Shown here: in pieces, positions 54,346 to 61,861 of the stretch
How the letters are laid out: each line of letters starts with the position of its first letter
Position numbering within the stretch: position 1 is the first letter of the stretch
DNA from: Natrinema versiforme JCM 10478
Lineage (GTDB): Archaea > Halobacteriota > Halobacteria > Halobacteriales > Natrialbaceae
Assembly (NCBI RefSeq): GCF_000337195.1
Contig: NZ_AOID01000030.1
Location: forward strand, 1-64,000
Length of the DNA stretch: 64,000 bases
Reading direction: 5' to 3'
Made by a program: the position numbers and the translations under genes
Notes under the pieces: model-generated
Database searches by the model: none
What the model was told of the DNA's origin: nothing
Seen by the model: the letters and a program-made list of their open reading frames with translations, nothing else

Positions 54346-56592
54346 TCACGCTACATCCGTCTCGTCTCGAGCGGCCTCGATATGGTGGCGTTCGATGCGG
54401 ACCGTCGACGCCTTCTCGTTTGCCGTCTCGGGATCGTATTCGTTCGCGACCTCGCGGATCGCCCGCATCGAGGCGTTCCTGATCAGGGCCTTGAGGTCGG
54501 CCCCGGTGTAGCCCTCGAGTTCGGCCGCGAGGTCGGTGATCTCGAGATCGTCACTGAGTGGTTTCCCCTGTGCGTGGACCGCGAGGATCTTCTCGCGGGC
54601 CTCGAGATCCGGCTCGCCGACGAAGACGTGGGTGTCGAGCCGGCCGGGGCGGAGCAGTGCGGGATCGATCTGGTCCTTGCGGTTGGTCGCGGCCAACACG
54701 ACGAGGTTGGGATTTTCGCGCATCCCGTCGAGTTCGGTCAGGAGCTGCGAGACGACGCGCTCGGTGACCTCGTGGCCGTCGCCTCGAGCGGCCGCGATGG
54801 CATCGATCTCGTCGAAGAAGACGATCGACGGGGCCGACTGCCGGGCGCGTTCGAACACCTCGCGGATCGCCTTCTCGCTCTCGCCGACGTAGCGATCGAC
54901 GATTTCGGGGCCGTCGACGCGGACGAAATTAACGTCGGTTTCGCCCGCGAGCGCGCGTGCGAGCAGCGTTTTTCCGGTTCCGGGCGGGCCGTACAGGAGG
55001 ACGCCCGACGGCGGATCGGTGTTCGTCTCCTCGAAGAGCCGGTCGTAGGTCAGCGGCCACTCGACCGACTCGCGGAGCGTCTGTTTGGCCGCCTCTAATC
55101 CGCCGACGTCGGAGAAATCGGTGGTCGGTGACTCGGCGACGTATTCGCGCATGGCCGAGGGTTCGACGGACGCGAGCGCGGTATCGAAGTGTGTCTTCCG
55201 CACTGTCGGGTTCCGGTTCCACACTCGCTGCTCGTCGGTATCGGTCGGCCGATCGCGGATCGCAGCCATCGCGGCCTCGCTCGCGACAGCGTCTAGATCC
55301 GCCCCGACGAAACCGTGGGTTCGCCGCGCGATCGCGTCGATATCTACGTCGTCAGAAAGCGGCATGCCGCGGGTGTGTACCTCGAGGATCTCCCGGCGAC
55401 CCTCCTCGTCGGGGACGCCGATCTGGATCTCGCGGTCGAAGCGGCCGCCCCGGCGGAGCGCGGGATCGATCGCGTCGACGCGGTTGGTCGCGCCGATGAC
55501 GATGACCTCGCCGCGGGCGTCGAGGCCGTCCATCAGAGTCAACAGTTGGCCGACGATCCGGTTTTCGGCATCGCCCTCGTCGTCGCGGGTGCCGGCGATC
55601 GAGTCGATTTCGTCGAAGAAGATGATCGTCGGCGCGTTCGCTTCCGCCGTTTCGAACACGTCGCGGAGCCGCTCCTCGCTCTCTCCTTTGTACTTCGACA
55701 TGATCTCCGGCCCGGAGATCGTCTCGAAACGGGCGTCGACCTCGTTGGCGACTGCACGGGCGATCAGCGTTTTTCCTGTGCCCGGCGGGCCGTACAGCAG
55801 GACACCCGACGGCGGTTCGACGCCGAGCCGCCGGAACAGTTCTGGCTCCGACAGCGGGAGTTCGATCATCTCGCGGACCTGCTCGAGTTCCTCGTCTAAC
55901 CCGCCGATATCCTCGTAGGTGACCCCGGAACTCGGACTGGGTTCGGGCTCGTCGGCCGCGACCTCGGAGCCGGAGTCGGTCTCGGTCAATGTTCCCGTCG
56001 ATTCGCCCGATTGCCGGTCGCGGCTGCGGCCGCCGGCTCCGGAGCCGCTTGCGGTCGCGGTATCGCCCGCTCCGACTTCGGCGTCGACGATCTGGATCGT
56101 CGTCGCGTCGGTAATGCGAACGTCGCCGTCCGGGTCCGTGTCGGTCACCCTGAACGGCTGCTGGTCGATCCCTTCGATCCGGACCTGTTCGCCGGCGCGA
56201 ACCGGCCGGTTGCGCAACTTTTCCGTCGCTTCGCTCTCGGCGGCTCGCCGCTGGCGATCGGGGAGTCCCGGCGGCGCGACCAGCGTGACCCGATCTGCAT
56301 CGGTGATGGTCGACTTGTCTTTCGCCCTGACAGAGACGGTGTCGCCGACGTGGACACCGGCGTTGGCCCGCGTATCGCCGTCGATCTGGACCGCGTTCTC
56401 GGAGACCGACTGGTCTGCGGGCCACATCTTGGCGACGGTCGTCTCGTCGCCCTCGATCACGACGGTATCGCCGCTGAGAATACCGAGCTGTCGCCGCGCC
56501 GGTTCGGGGATCCGCGCGACGCCCCGGCCGGCGTCTCCCTTCTCCGCGGCCCGAACCGACAGCGTCACGCCGTCCGATTCCGACGAACTCAT
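54346..56592 (-). CDS. Second Cdc48-type AAA ATPase
   Basis: The 748-residue product has an N-domain (1-105: double-psi barrel, [20 protein letters not shown]), an acidic, disordered linker (about 180-230), then D1 ([26 protein letters not shown]) and D2 ([30 protein letters not shown]). It is a divergent paralogue of the Cdc48 gene at 47.7 kb. ATG 56592 (MSSSESDG) is favoured over the longer frame upstream. It is convergent with the TrkA-C pair. Confidence 0.92.
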   Translation of the reverse strand: MSSSESDGVTLSVRAAEKGDAGRGVARIPEPARRQLGILSGDTVVIEGDETTVAKMWPADQSVSENAVQIDGDTRANAGVHVGDTVSVRAKDKSTITDADRVTLVAPPGLPDRQRRAAESEATEKLRNRPVRAGEQVRIEGIDQQPFRVTDTDPDGDVRITDATTIQIVDAEVGAGDTATASGSGAGGRSRDRQSGESTGTLTETDSGSEVAADEPEPSPSSGVTYEDIGGLDEELEQVREMIELPLSEPELFRRLGVEPPSGVLLYGPPGTGKTLIARAVANEVDARFETISGPEIMSKYKGESEERLRDVFETAEANAPTIIFFDEIDSIAGTRDDEGDAENRIVGQLLTLMDGLDARGEVIVIGATNRVDAIDPALRRGGRFDREIQIGVPDEEGRREILEVHTRGMPLSDDVDIDAIARRTHGFVGADLDAVASEAAMAAIRDRPTDTDEQRVWNRNPTVRKTHFDTALASVEPSAMREYVAESPTTDFSDVGGLEAAKQTLRESVEWPLTYDRLFEETNTDPPSGVLLYGPPGTGKTLLARALAGETDVNFVRVDGPEIVDRYVGESEKAIREVFERARQSAPSIVFFDEIDAIAAARGDGHEVTERVVSQLLTELDGMRENPNLVVLAATNRKDQIDPALLRPGRLDTHVFVGEPDLEAREKILAVHAQGKPLSDDLEITDLAAELEGYTGADLKALIRNASMRAIREVANEYDPETANEKASTVRIERHHIEAARDETDVA

Positions 56593-56704
56593 ACGCGTTC
56601 CTTTCGCGTCAGTCGCCTTGAGAATTGTCCCGTCGCTGGCGGTCGAAACCATCGGGAGCCTGGTTCGACTACCGAGACAGATCTCGAGTCCAGTCTCTCA
56701 CGGC

Positions 56705-57337
56705 TCAGAGAGCGTTCTCGAGGAGCCGATCAATGCCGCGTCGCAGCCGTTCGGAGGCCGAAGGGGCTGAAATCCCCAACCGGTCGCCGATATCCTCGGT
56801 TGACGCCGCCCGCGGAACCTCGAAGTAGCCCGCCTCGCGAGCCGCGACCAGCGCCTCGTACTGCTCGCTGGTGAGGCCGAACGGTGGGTCGTCCGATGAC
56901 GACTCCCGGGTGAGCTGCTCGAGTTTGAAGGTACCGCCTCGGTCCGTACAGAACGCCCGGTACTCCGCGAGCGCTTCCCGGTCCGGAAACCGCGCCCGCG
57001 CCCACCAGCCGTCGACGGTCACGATCCCGCCCAGCGGCGTCGTTCCGAGTTCGATGTACTTCCGATAGATCGGGAGCGGCGGGTCCCGGAGCCTGATCCG
57101 ATACATCGCGCCCTCGGCTCGCTCGTCTATTCGTCGAGAGGTCTCGACCGTCGGATCGGACGCGAGTGCCGCGGCAAAGCCCTCGGCGGCTCCCGTGGTC
57201 CTGCAGAGAACGACCGGCCGGTCGGGGTCGACGACGAGGATCCGTTCGATGTAGAGCGTCACGTCCGGAGCGGCCGCTACCGCGTCCGTCAACGGCAGAT
57301 CCGGGGAGTTGAGCTGGAACTCCGCGATGAGGCCCAT
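56705..57337 (-). CDS. HTH-10 (bacterio-opsin activator type) transcriptional regulator
   Basis: The 210-residue protein starts MGLIAEFQL and has an N-terminal sensor-like domain with conserved IVTVDGWWARARFPDREAL. A C-terminal HTH-10 domain (about 152-207: FGLTSEQYEALVAAREAGYF, DIGDRLGISAPSASERLRRG) binds DNA. Such regulators are abundant in haloarchaea; the ligand is unknown. It is divergent from the R2lox-like gene, with 86 bases between starts, and may control that gene. Confidence 0.88.
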   Translation of the reverse strand: MGLIAEFQLNSPDLPLTDAVAAAPDVTLYIERILVVDPDRPVVLCRTTGAAEGFAAALASDPTVETSRRIDERAEGAMYRIRLRDPPLPIYRKYIELGTTPLGGIVTVDGWWARARFPDREALAEYRAFCTDRGGTFKLEQLTRESSSDDPPFGLTSEQYEALVAAREAGYFEVPRAASTEDIGDRLGISAPSASERLRRGIDRLLENAL

Positions 57338-57423
57338 ATGTTCCCTTTCGTGCGACCGCAGTTAAGCACCCTTATGAGTTAGATACAGGTTGATCGGCGA
57401 TCGGCGCATATGTTCGGGTACGA

Positions 57424-58326
57424 ATGGGATCCGACGACCAGCCACCACTGCAACTCGAGACGACGGTTCGATCGTACAACTACTACCGCAACGCGGTCGA
57501 AAAACACTGGGACCCACACGAGGTCGATCTCGAGGCGGACCGCGAGGGAGTCGCCGACCTCCCCGAGCCCGCCTTTCGGGGGCTCAAGCAGTCGCTTGCG
57601 CTGTTCGGCGCGGGCGAAGAATCGGTGACCGAGGACCTCGCGCCGCTTGCGGTCGTCCTCGAGGACATCGGCGATCAGATGTTCATCACGACGCAGCTTT
57701 ACGAGGAGTCCAAACACACCGACTTCTTCGACCGCTACTGGCGCGACGTGGTCCGTCCCGAAGAGCAGCGGCGCGGGCAGGATCTCACGTCGCCGACCGA
57801 CGAGGCGTGGTTCAACGAGCCCTACGACGAACTGTTCGAGCGCAACGAGCAGGCGATGGCACGACTCCTCGAGGAGGACACGCCGGACAACCGCGCGAGG
57901 GCCTACTGTCACTACCACCTGACCATCGAGGGGATCCTGGCCCAGACCGGTTACTACGGACTCACCCTCGCCTACGGTGAGAACGAACCCGACCTGCCCG
58001 ACCTCCCGGGACTGGTCGAAGGACTCAAACTGGTCCGCAGCGACGAGGGACGCCACGTCGGCTTCGGGATGGCGAAACTCAAGTCGCTCGTCAGCGAGGG
58101 CGAGGTCGACCCCGACCTGCTCCGCGAGACGATCGACGAACTGGTGCCGCTCGTCCAAGAGAGCCTGGCCGGCGATGAGGGGGCCAGCACCGAGGCGGGG
58201 CCCGGGCCGAGCCCGTCCGATCTGGCCGACTATGCGTACACGAAACACGAACAGCGCATGCAACAGATCACCAGCGCGAGCGAGGCGATTCCGGACGTCG
58301 AAGAGTTGACCGAACTCGACGCCTGA
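57424..58326 (+). CDS. Ferritin-fold R2lox-like (RNR beta-related) protein
   Basis: The 300-residue protein has the carboxylate-bridged di-metal site of the R2 family: Glu66 or Glu67, Glu95xxHis98, Glu169 and Glu208xxHis211. At the R2 radical-tyrosine position (four residues after His98) it has Phe102, and Tyr164 lies five before Glu169, as in R2-like ligand-binding oxidases. I therefore favour R2lox-type oxidase over ribonucleotide reductase; the window's only reductase is the class II NrdJ, which needs no R2. The TTATGAG near 57371 may be its promoter. Confidence 0.78.
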   Translation: MGSDDQPPLQLETTVRSYNYYRNAVEKHWDPHEVDLEADREGVADLPEPAFRGLKQSLALFGAGEESVTEDLAPLAVVLEDIGDQMFITTQLYEESKHTDFFDRYWRDVVRPEEQRRGQDLTSPTDEAWFNEPYDELFERNEQAMARLLEEDTPDNRARAYCHYHLTIEGILAQTGYYGLTLAYGENEPDLPDLPGLVEGLKLVRSDEGRHVGFGMAKLKSLVSEGEVDPDLLRETIDELVPLVQESLAGDEGASTEAGPGPSPSDLADYAYTKHEQRMQQITSASEAIPDVEELTELDA

Positions 58327-58379
58327 GGACCGGTTCAAGGGAGTTCGTCGGGTTCGGCTGCAGGGACCGGAGAAACGCC

Positions 58380-58386
58380 TTTTATC
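58380..58386 (+). promoter_or_regulatory. TATA-like box for the 44-residue zinc-finger gene
   Basis: TTTTATC is centred about 25 bases before ATG 58408. Confidence 0.5.
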
Positions 58387-58407
58387 GTCCGTGTTCCACC
58401 GTCTAGC

Positions 58408-58542
58408 ATGGTCGTCCAGACAGAACGCGACGACACGACCTGGTACGAGTGCGAGAGCTGCGGGCTCCTCTTCGACGAGCAGTCGGACGCGACGGAACAC
58501 GAGCAGCGGTGTGACGGCTCCGATCCGACCTACATTCAGTAA
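58408..58542 (+). CDS. 44-residue zinc-finger protein
   Basis: A short reading frame with clear haloarchaeal character: MVVQTERDDTTWYECESCGL, then a LFDEQSDATEHEQRC element. Two cysteines (CESC) with His/Cys from HEQRC form a likely C2HC zinc site. Small proteins of this kind are numerous in haloarchaea and mostly uncharacterised. It is supported by the TATA-like box just upstream. Confidence 0.72.
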   Translation: MVVQTERDDTTWYECESCGLLFDEQSDATEHEQRCDGSDPTYIQ

Positions 58543-58590
58543 GTCGATCGCCTGATCGGCTCCGACCCCGCTCTCACCCCCGCGAGCCGC

Positions 58591-58836
58591 TCACTCGAGT
58601 CGCTCGCGGTGTTCGGCCGCGAGTTCGCGCGCTCCCTCGAGCGTGTGGGTCTCCGTCCAGCGGACGCGGTCGCCGTCGCCGTAGGCCAGCGCAGTCTTGA
58701 GTTCGTCCCGGAGGACGCCGTGGTCGACCGCGAGCACCGTCCCCGATCCGTCGCCGAGTTCGTAGACGCCGGGTCGGTCCGGTGCGGCGGCGACAGTCTC
58801 TCGCTCGAGGTCCCGCCAGGGTTTTTGCAGCGGCAT
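58591..58836 (-). CDS. Small protein with GIY-YIG-like N-terminal pattern
   Basis: The 81-residue product starts MPLQKPWRDLERETVAAAPD and continues PGVYELGDGSGTVLAVDHG, similar to the opening of the GIY-YIG/URI fold, though no nuclease motif is complete. A family of haloarchaeal small proteins resembles it. Its ATG overlaps the stop of the next gene upstream (TGATG), so both are likely translated together. Function is unknown. Confidence 0.68.
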   Translation of the reverse strand: MPLQKPWRDLERETVAAAPDRPGVYELGDGSGTVLAVDHGVLRDELKTALAYGDGDRVRWTETHTLEGARELAAEHRERLE

Positions 58837-59267
58837 CAGTCGGCGCTCTCGACGAGTTCGTAGGCGTGTTCGCTCATCTCGTCCTCGGCGAAGACGAAGA
58901 CGCGACCGTCGACGAGCGAGAGGTCGGCGTCGACGCGGATCGAATAGGCCTCCGTCGCGACGGTCACGCCCGGAAACAGTTCCTCCTCGTCGTCGCGATC
59001 GAGCATCACGCGGCCGACGCCGGTCGTCTCGAGGATGTCGTCGTGGGTGTTCCGGTCGTTGACGTAGGTCATGACGCCCTCGACGCCGTCGGGGTCGGTG
59101 ACGAGAACGTGGACCTCCTTGCCTGGCGGGGTCGAGAGGGGCCCCTCGACGGGTTCGGGCGGCCCGTGGTAGAATACCTCCCGGCCGTCGTGGTACTCGA
59201 CGACCACGCCACCGTCGACGAAATCGACGCCGATCGTGCTGGGGGCGACGTTGTTGCGCGCGCTCAT
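58836..59267 (-). CDS. DUF5796-like haloarchaeal protein
   Basis: The 143-residue acidic product starts MSARNNVAPSTIGVDFVDGG and continues with VEYHDGREVFYHGPPEPV, then EELFPGVTVATEAYSIRVDADL. I recognise it as a haloarchaea-restricted domain of unknown function (DUF5796 by memory). There is no signal peptide or membrane helix. It is the upstream partner of the 81-residue gene in a two-gene unit. Confidence 0.75.
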   Translation of the reverse strand: MSARNNVAPSTIGVDFVDGGVVVEYHDGREVFYHGPPEPVEGPLSTPPGKEVHVLVTDPDGVEGVMTYVNDRNTHDDILETTGVGRVMLDRDDEEELFPGVTVATEAYSIRVDADLSLVDGRVFVFAEDEMSEHAYELVESAD

Positions 59268-59400
59268 GTGCGTTCGTTCGGTCGGATCGGGGAAAAGCGG
59301 TGTGTTCCAGTCGCCGGTTCGTCTGCCGTCCGCTCGGCACGGTTGCCGTCGCCCGCGGACCGAAACGCCCGATCGCCCGATTCGCCGAGACCGTCAGCCG

Positions 59401-59407
59401 TAAATAC
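59401..59407 (+). promoter_or_regulatory. TATA-like box for the shikimate kinase gene
   Basis: TAAATAC is centred 25 bases before ATG 59429. Confidence 0.5.
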
Positions 59408-59428
59408 GCGCTCTGAGTCGCTTGTGGT

Positions 59429-60301
59429 ATGGATGGCCGTGCTGTCGCCCCCGCAGCCGGGACGGTACTCAACGCACTTGCGACCGGTACGGGGTCGGCC
59501 TTTGCGATCGACCTCGAGACGACGGCAACCGTCGAACTCACGAGCGACAGTGAGATCGTCGGCGACATCGCCGGCCGGCCCGACGCCGACGCGACGCTCA
59601 TCGAGCGCTGTGTCGAACTGACGGTCTCGGAGTACGCCGACGCGGCCGGATTGGACGAGACGGATGTGGGCGCTCGCGTCCGCACCGAAAGCGAGATCCC
59701 GATGGCCGCCGGCCTGAAGAGTTCCAGCGCCGCGGCCAACGCGACGGTGCTCGCGACGCTCGATGCCCTCGAGGTCGCCGATTCGGTCGAGCGGATCGAG
59801 GCCTGCCGACTCGGCGTCCGGGCCGCTCGCGACGCCGGCGTCACCGCCACCGGCGCGTTCGACGATGCCAGCGCGAGTATGCTCGGCGGCGTGACGGTGA
59901 CCGACAACGCGACCGACGCGTTGCTCGCTCGCGAGGAGATCGACTGGACGGCGTTGGTCTACACCCCGCCGGAACAGTCCTACAGCGCCGATGCGGACGT
60001 GTCGGCCTGCGAGCGGATCGCGCCGATGGCCCGACTCGTCGAGGAACTCGCACTCGACGGCCGCTACGCCGAGGCGATGACCGTCAACGGCTTCGCCTTC
60101 GCGGCCGCACTCGAGTTCCCGACCGGGCCGATGGTCGACGCCATGCCCGACGTCGCCGGCGTCTCGCTGTCCGGAACCGGGCCGAGCTACGTCGCCGTCG
60201 GGGAGCAAGAGACACTCGAGGCGGTCGAGCAACGCTGGGCCGAGCGCGACGGAACGACACGATTACTGCAAACGCGGACGGACGGTACCCAAACGACATG
60301 A
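59429..60301 (+). CDS. aroK: Shikimate kinase (archaeal GHMP type)
   Basis: This enzyme phosphorylates shikimate on the way to chorismate. The 290-residue protein is of the GHMP kinase superfamily, unrelated to bacterial AroK: MDGRAVAPAAGTVLNAL, the ATP-binding PMAAGLKSSSAAANA and the C-terminal VSLSGTGPSYVAV loop. It overlaps the following chorismate mutase gene by four bases (ATGA). The pair should act together in aromatic amino acid synthesis. Confidence 0.93.
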   Translation: MDGRAVAPAAGTVLNALATGTGSAFAIDLETTATVELTSDSEIVGDIAGRPDADATLIERCVELTVSEYADAAGLDETDVGARVRTESEIPMAAGLKSSSAAANATVLATLDALEVADSVERIEACRLGVRAARDAGVTATGAFDDASASMLGGVTVTDNATDALLAREEIDWTALVYTPPEQSYSADADVSACERIAPMARLVEELALDGRYAEAMTVNGFAFAAALEFPTGPMVDAMPDVAGVSLSGTGPSYVAVGEQETLEAVEQRWAERDGTTRLLQTRTDGTQTT

Positions 60302-60633
60302 CTCGAGAGCCAACGGACGCGGCGACCGACGGTGGAATCGACGAGGAGGAACGCACGCCGGAGGAGATGAACCTCGACGAACTGCGCGAGGAGATTCGGA
60401 CGATCGATCAGGAGATCGTCGAACTGATCGCCCAGCGAACGTACGTCGCGGATACGATCGCGGCGGTCAAAGACGAACAGGGACTGCCAACGACCGACGA
60501 GAAACAGGAACAGCAGGTCATGGACCGGGCGGGCGACAACGCCGAACAGTTCGATGTCGACGCGAATCTGGTCAAGGCGATCTTCCGGCTGTTGATCGAA
60601 CTGAACAAGGTCGAACAAAGAGAGAGTCGGTGA
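60298..60633 (+). CDS. Chorismate mutase (AroQ type)
   Basis: This enzyme turns chorismate into prephenate, the branch to phenylalanine and tyrosine. The 111-residue all-helical domain has LDELREEIRTIDQEIVELIA, RTYVADTIAAVK and LFRLLIELNKVEQRE-like QAIFRLLIELNKVEQ. It has an acidic N-terminal extension of about 22 residues. The last nine codons (ending in ESR) are copied with two synonymous changes at 61691-61717. Stop at 60631-60633. Confidence 0.9.
   Translation: MTREPTDAATDGGIDEEERTPEEMNLDELREEIRTIDQEIVELIAQRTYVADTIAAVKDEQGLPTTDEKQEQQVMDRAGDNAEQFDVDANLVKAIFRLLIELNKVEQRESR
60601..60627. repeat. 27-bp direct repeat, copy 1 (3' end of chorismate mutase gene)
   Basis: This is the in-frame codons for LNKVEQRES of the mutase gene. 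A near copy lies at 61691-61717, with differences only at 60609 and 60612, both third-codon positions, so the encoded peptide is identical. Confidence 0.85.
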
Positions 60634-60862
60634 GGCTCAAGACGCACTCCTTAGGCGTTCTATCCCTCAAGTAGCAATTTAAAATTCGTTTTTGAGGTAT
60701 CCTTCGCGTTCGATTGGAGTCGGTGAGCAGCCGGAAGACCGGATACGCATCCGTATTGAAGACGTTCCAACAACACCGCCAGAGCCCCCGCTCAGTATCG
60801 ATGAGAGGAGCACCACGAAGCTAGCGATCTGTTCTTGCTGCTGTGTCCCAACCCAAAGGCAC

Positions 60863-60868
60863 AATATT
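60863..60868 (+). promoter_or_regulatory. TATA-like box for vapB
   Basis: AATATT lies 23-28 bases before ATG 60891, consistent with a leaderless vapBC transcript. Confidence 0.4.
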
Positions 60869-60890
60869 CCGTGTACACATAGTTTCCTGT

Positions 60891-61121
60891 ATGCCCAGTA
60901 TCACCGTCAACGTCGACGACGACCTCAAAGACCGGATGGAGAGACACCCGGAAATCAACTGGAGTGAGGTTACCCGACAGGCCATCCAGGAAAAAATAGA
61001 GACACTTGAAGTGATGGACGAACTCACGTCCGGGAGTGAACTCACTGAGAGCGACGTCGCCGATATCGCCGACAAAATCAACGATAGCGCACGCGAGCGC
61101 GTCGAAGAGGAGTCAGAGTAG
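60891..61121 (+). CDS. vapB: Antitoxin of a VapBC-type pair
   Basis: The 76-residue product starts MPSITVNVDDDLKDRMERHP, typical of ribbon-helix-helix DNA-binding antitoxins, then INWSEVTRQAIQEKIE and a long charged C-terminal helix that should wrap the toxin. It precedes the PIN-domain gene by nine bases. It would repress its own operon together with the toxin. ATG 60891 is preferred to a longer frame upstream. Confidence 0.85.
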   Translation: MPSITVNVDDDLKDRMERHPEINWSEVTRQAIQEKIETLEVMDELTSGSELTESDVADIADKINDSARERVEEESE

Positions 61122-61130
61122 CCTCAACGA

Positions 61131-61547
61131 ATGAAGCTGGTCGTCGATGCCAACGTCGTCATCTCCGCGCTCATCGCTGACTCGAAAACCCGTAAACTCA
61201 TCGTCACACTCGAACCCGACCTCCTGACGCCCGAATTCGTCTACGACGAGATCGAGAACTACACGGATTTGATCGTCGAGAAGTCCGGTATGAGTCCAGA
61301 GCGAGTCGCCCAGTTCGTCGACCTCCTGTTTCAGTACATCGAGGTCGTCCCCGCCGACGAGTTCTATCCGCACATCGAAGAGGCCGAAGCAGCGATCGGT
61401 GAAACTGATCCGGACGACGTGCTGTACGCCGCCTGTGCTCTCGCCAGTGATGCAGCCATCTGGAGCGATGATACCGACTTCGACAAACAAAATCTCGTCG
61501 AGACACATTCGACAAGCGACGTGATCGACTCATTCGACACACTCTAG
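61131..61547 (+). CDS. vapC: PIN-domain toxin of a VapBC-type pair
   Basis: VapC toxins are ribonucleases, often cutting tRNA. The 138-residue protein starts MKLVVDANVVISALI with catalytic Asp6. Further acidic residues follow: Glu40 (VYDEIENY), Asp95/Asp96 (ETDPDDVLYAA) and the SDDTDF motif (about 112-117). This is a complete PIN active-site set. It is translated with the antitoxin upstream. Confidence 0.9.
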   Translation: MKLVVDANVVISALIADSKTRKLIVTLEPDLLTPEFVYDEIENYTDLIVEKSGMSPERVAQFVDLLFQYIEVVPADEFYPHIEEAEAAIGETDPDDVLYAACALASDAAIWSDDTDFDKQNLVETHSTSDVIDSFDTL

Positions 61548-61861
61548 TCGATCGGAACGACCGCCTGTAGAGCGGGAGTATCTCTATTTATATATAGTGT
61601 CTACAGACGCCCTCTCCATCTCGAATTTAGGGGAATAAGTCTGTGATACGGCTTTACTTTCACGAGATTACAGCATAGATTTAAGATATCTGAACAAAGT
61701 TGAACAAAGAGAGAGTGGTAACAAAACAAAGTATACAGAGTCTGTCTCGTAGGGTTAGGTTGTAGATCTCTTTCTGATTGTTGCTCAACTGGTCTCGGGT
61801 AGACGCATAACATACTACGAACATCCCAGATGTCTTGCTGCGCGGTCACAAACAACACGAT
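61548..61861. other. AT-rich region with a strong TATA-like box and no gene
   Basis: A short stem (CCGC/GCGG, 61561-61576) after vapC may be a terminator. TATTTATATATAG at 61585-61597 is a strong promoter-like sequence on the plus strand, but no reading frame follows it directly. The second mutase-end repeat lies at 61691-61717. No gene is seen. Confidence 0.5.
61691..61717. repeat. 27-bp direct repeat, copy 2
   Basis: CTGAACAAAGTTGAACAAAG (61691-61710) plus AGAGAGT. This matches 25 of 27 bases of the mutase gene end and keeps the peptide LNKVEQRES. No in-frame mutase sequence precedes it, so it is a displaced gene end. Confidence 0.85.

Larger units (their letters stand above)
60628..61717. 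mobile_element. Candidate inserted cassette carrying vapBC
   Basis: The VapBC pair sits between two copies of the mutase gene 3' end, a common result of site-specific integration into a gene's end. About 1.1 kb is enclosed. No integrase or transposase is visible inside, so it may be a remnant or a satellite element. The ends are inferred from the repeats only. Confidence 0.4.

Noticed and set aside
60692-60967. Plus-strand frame covering the vapB promoter
   Set aside because: The middle looks slightly protein-like, but it turns Cys-rich and overlaps vapB in another frame. It could be a fragment, but support is too weak.
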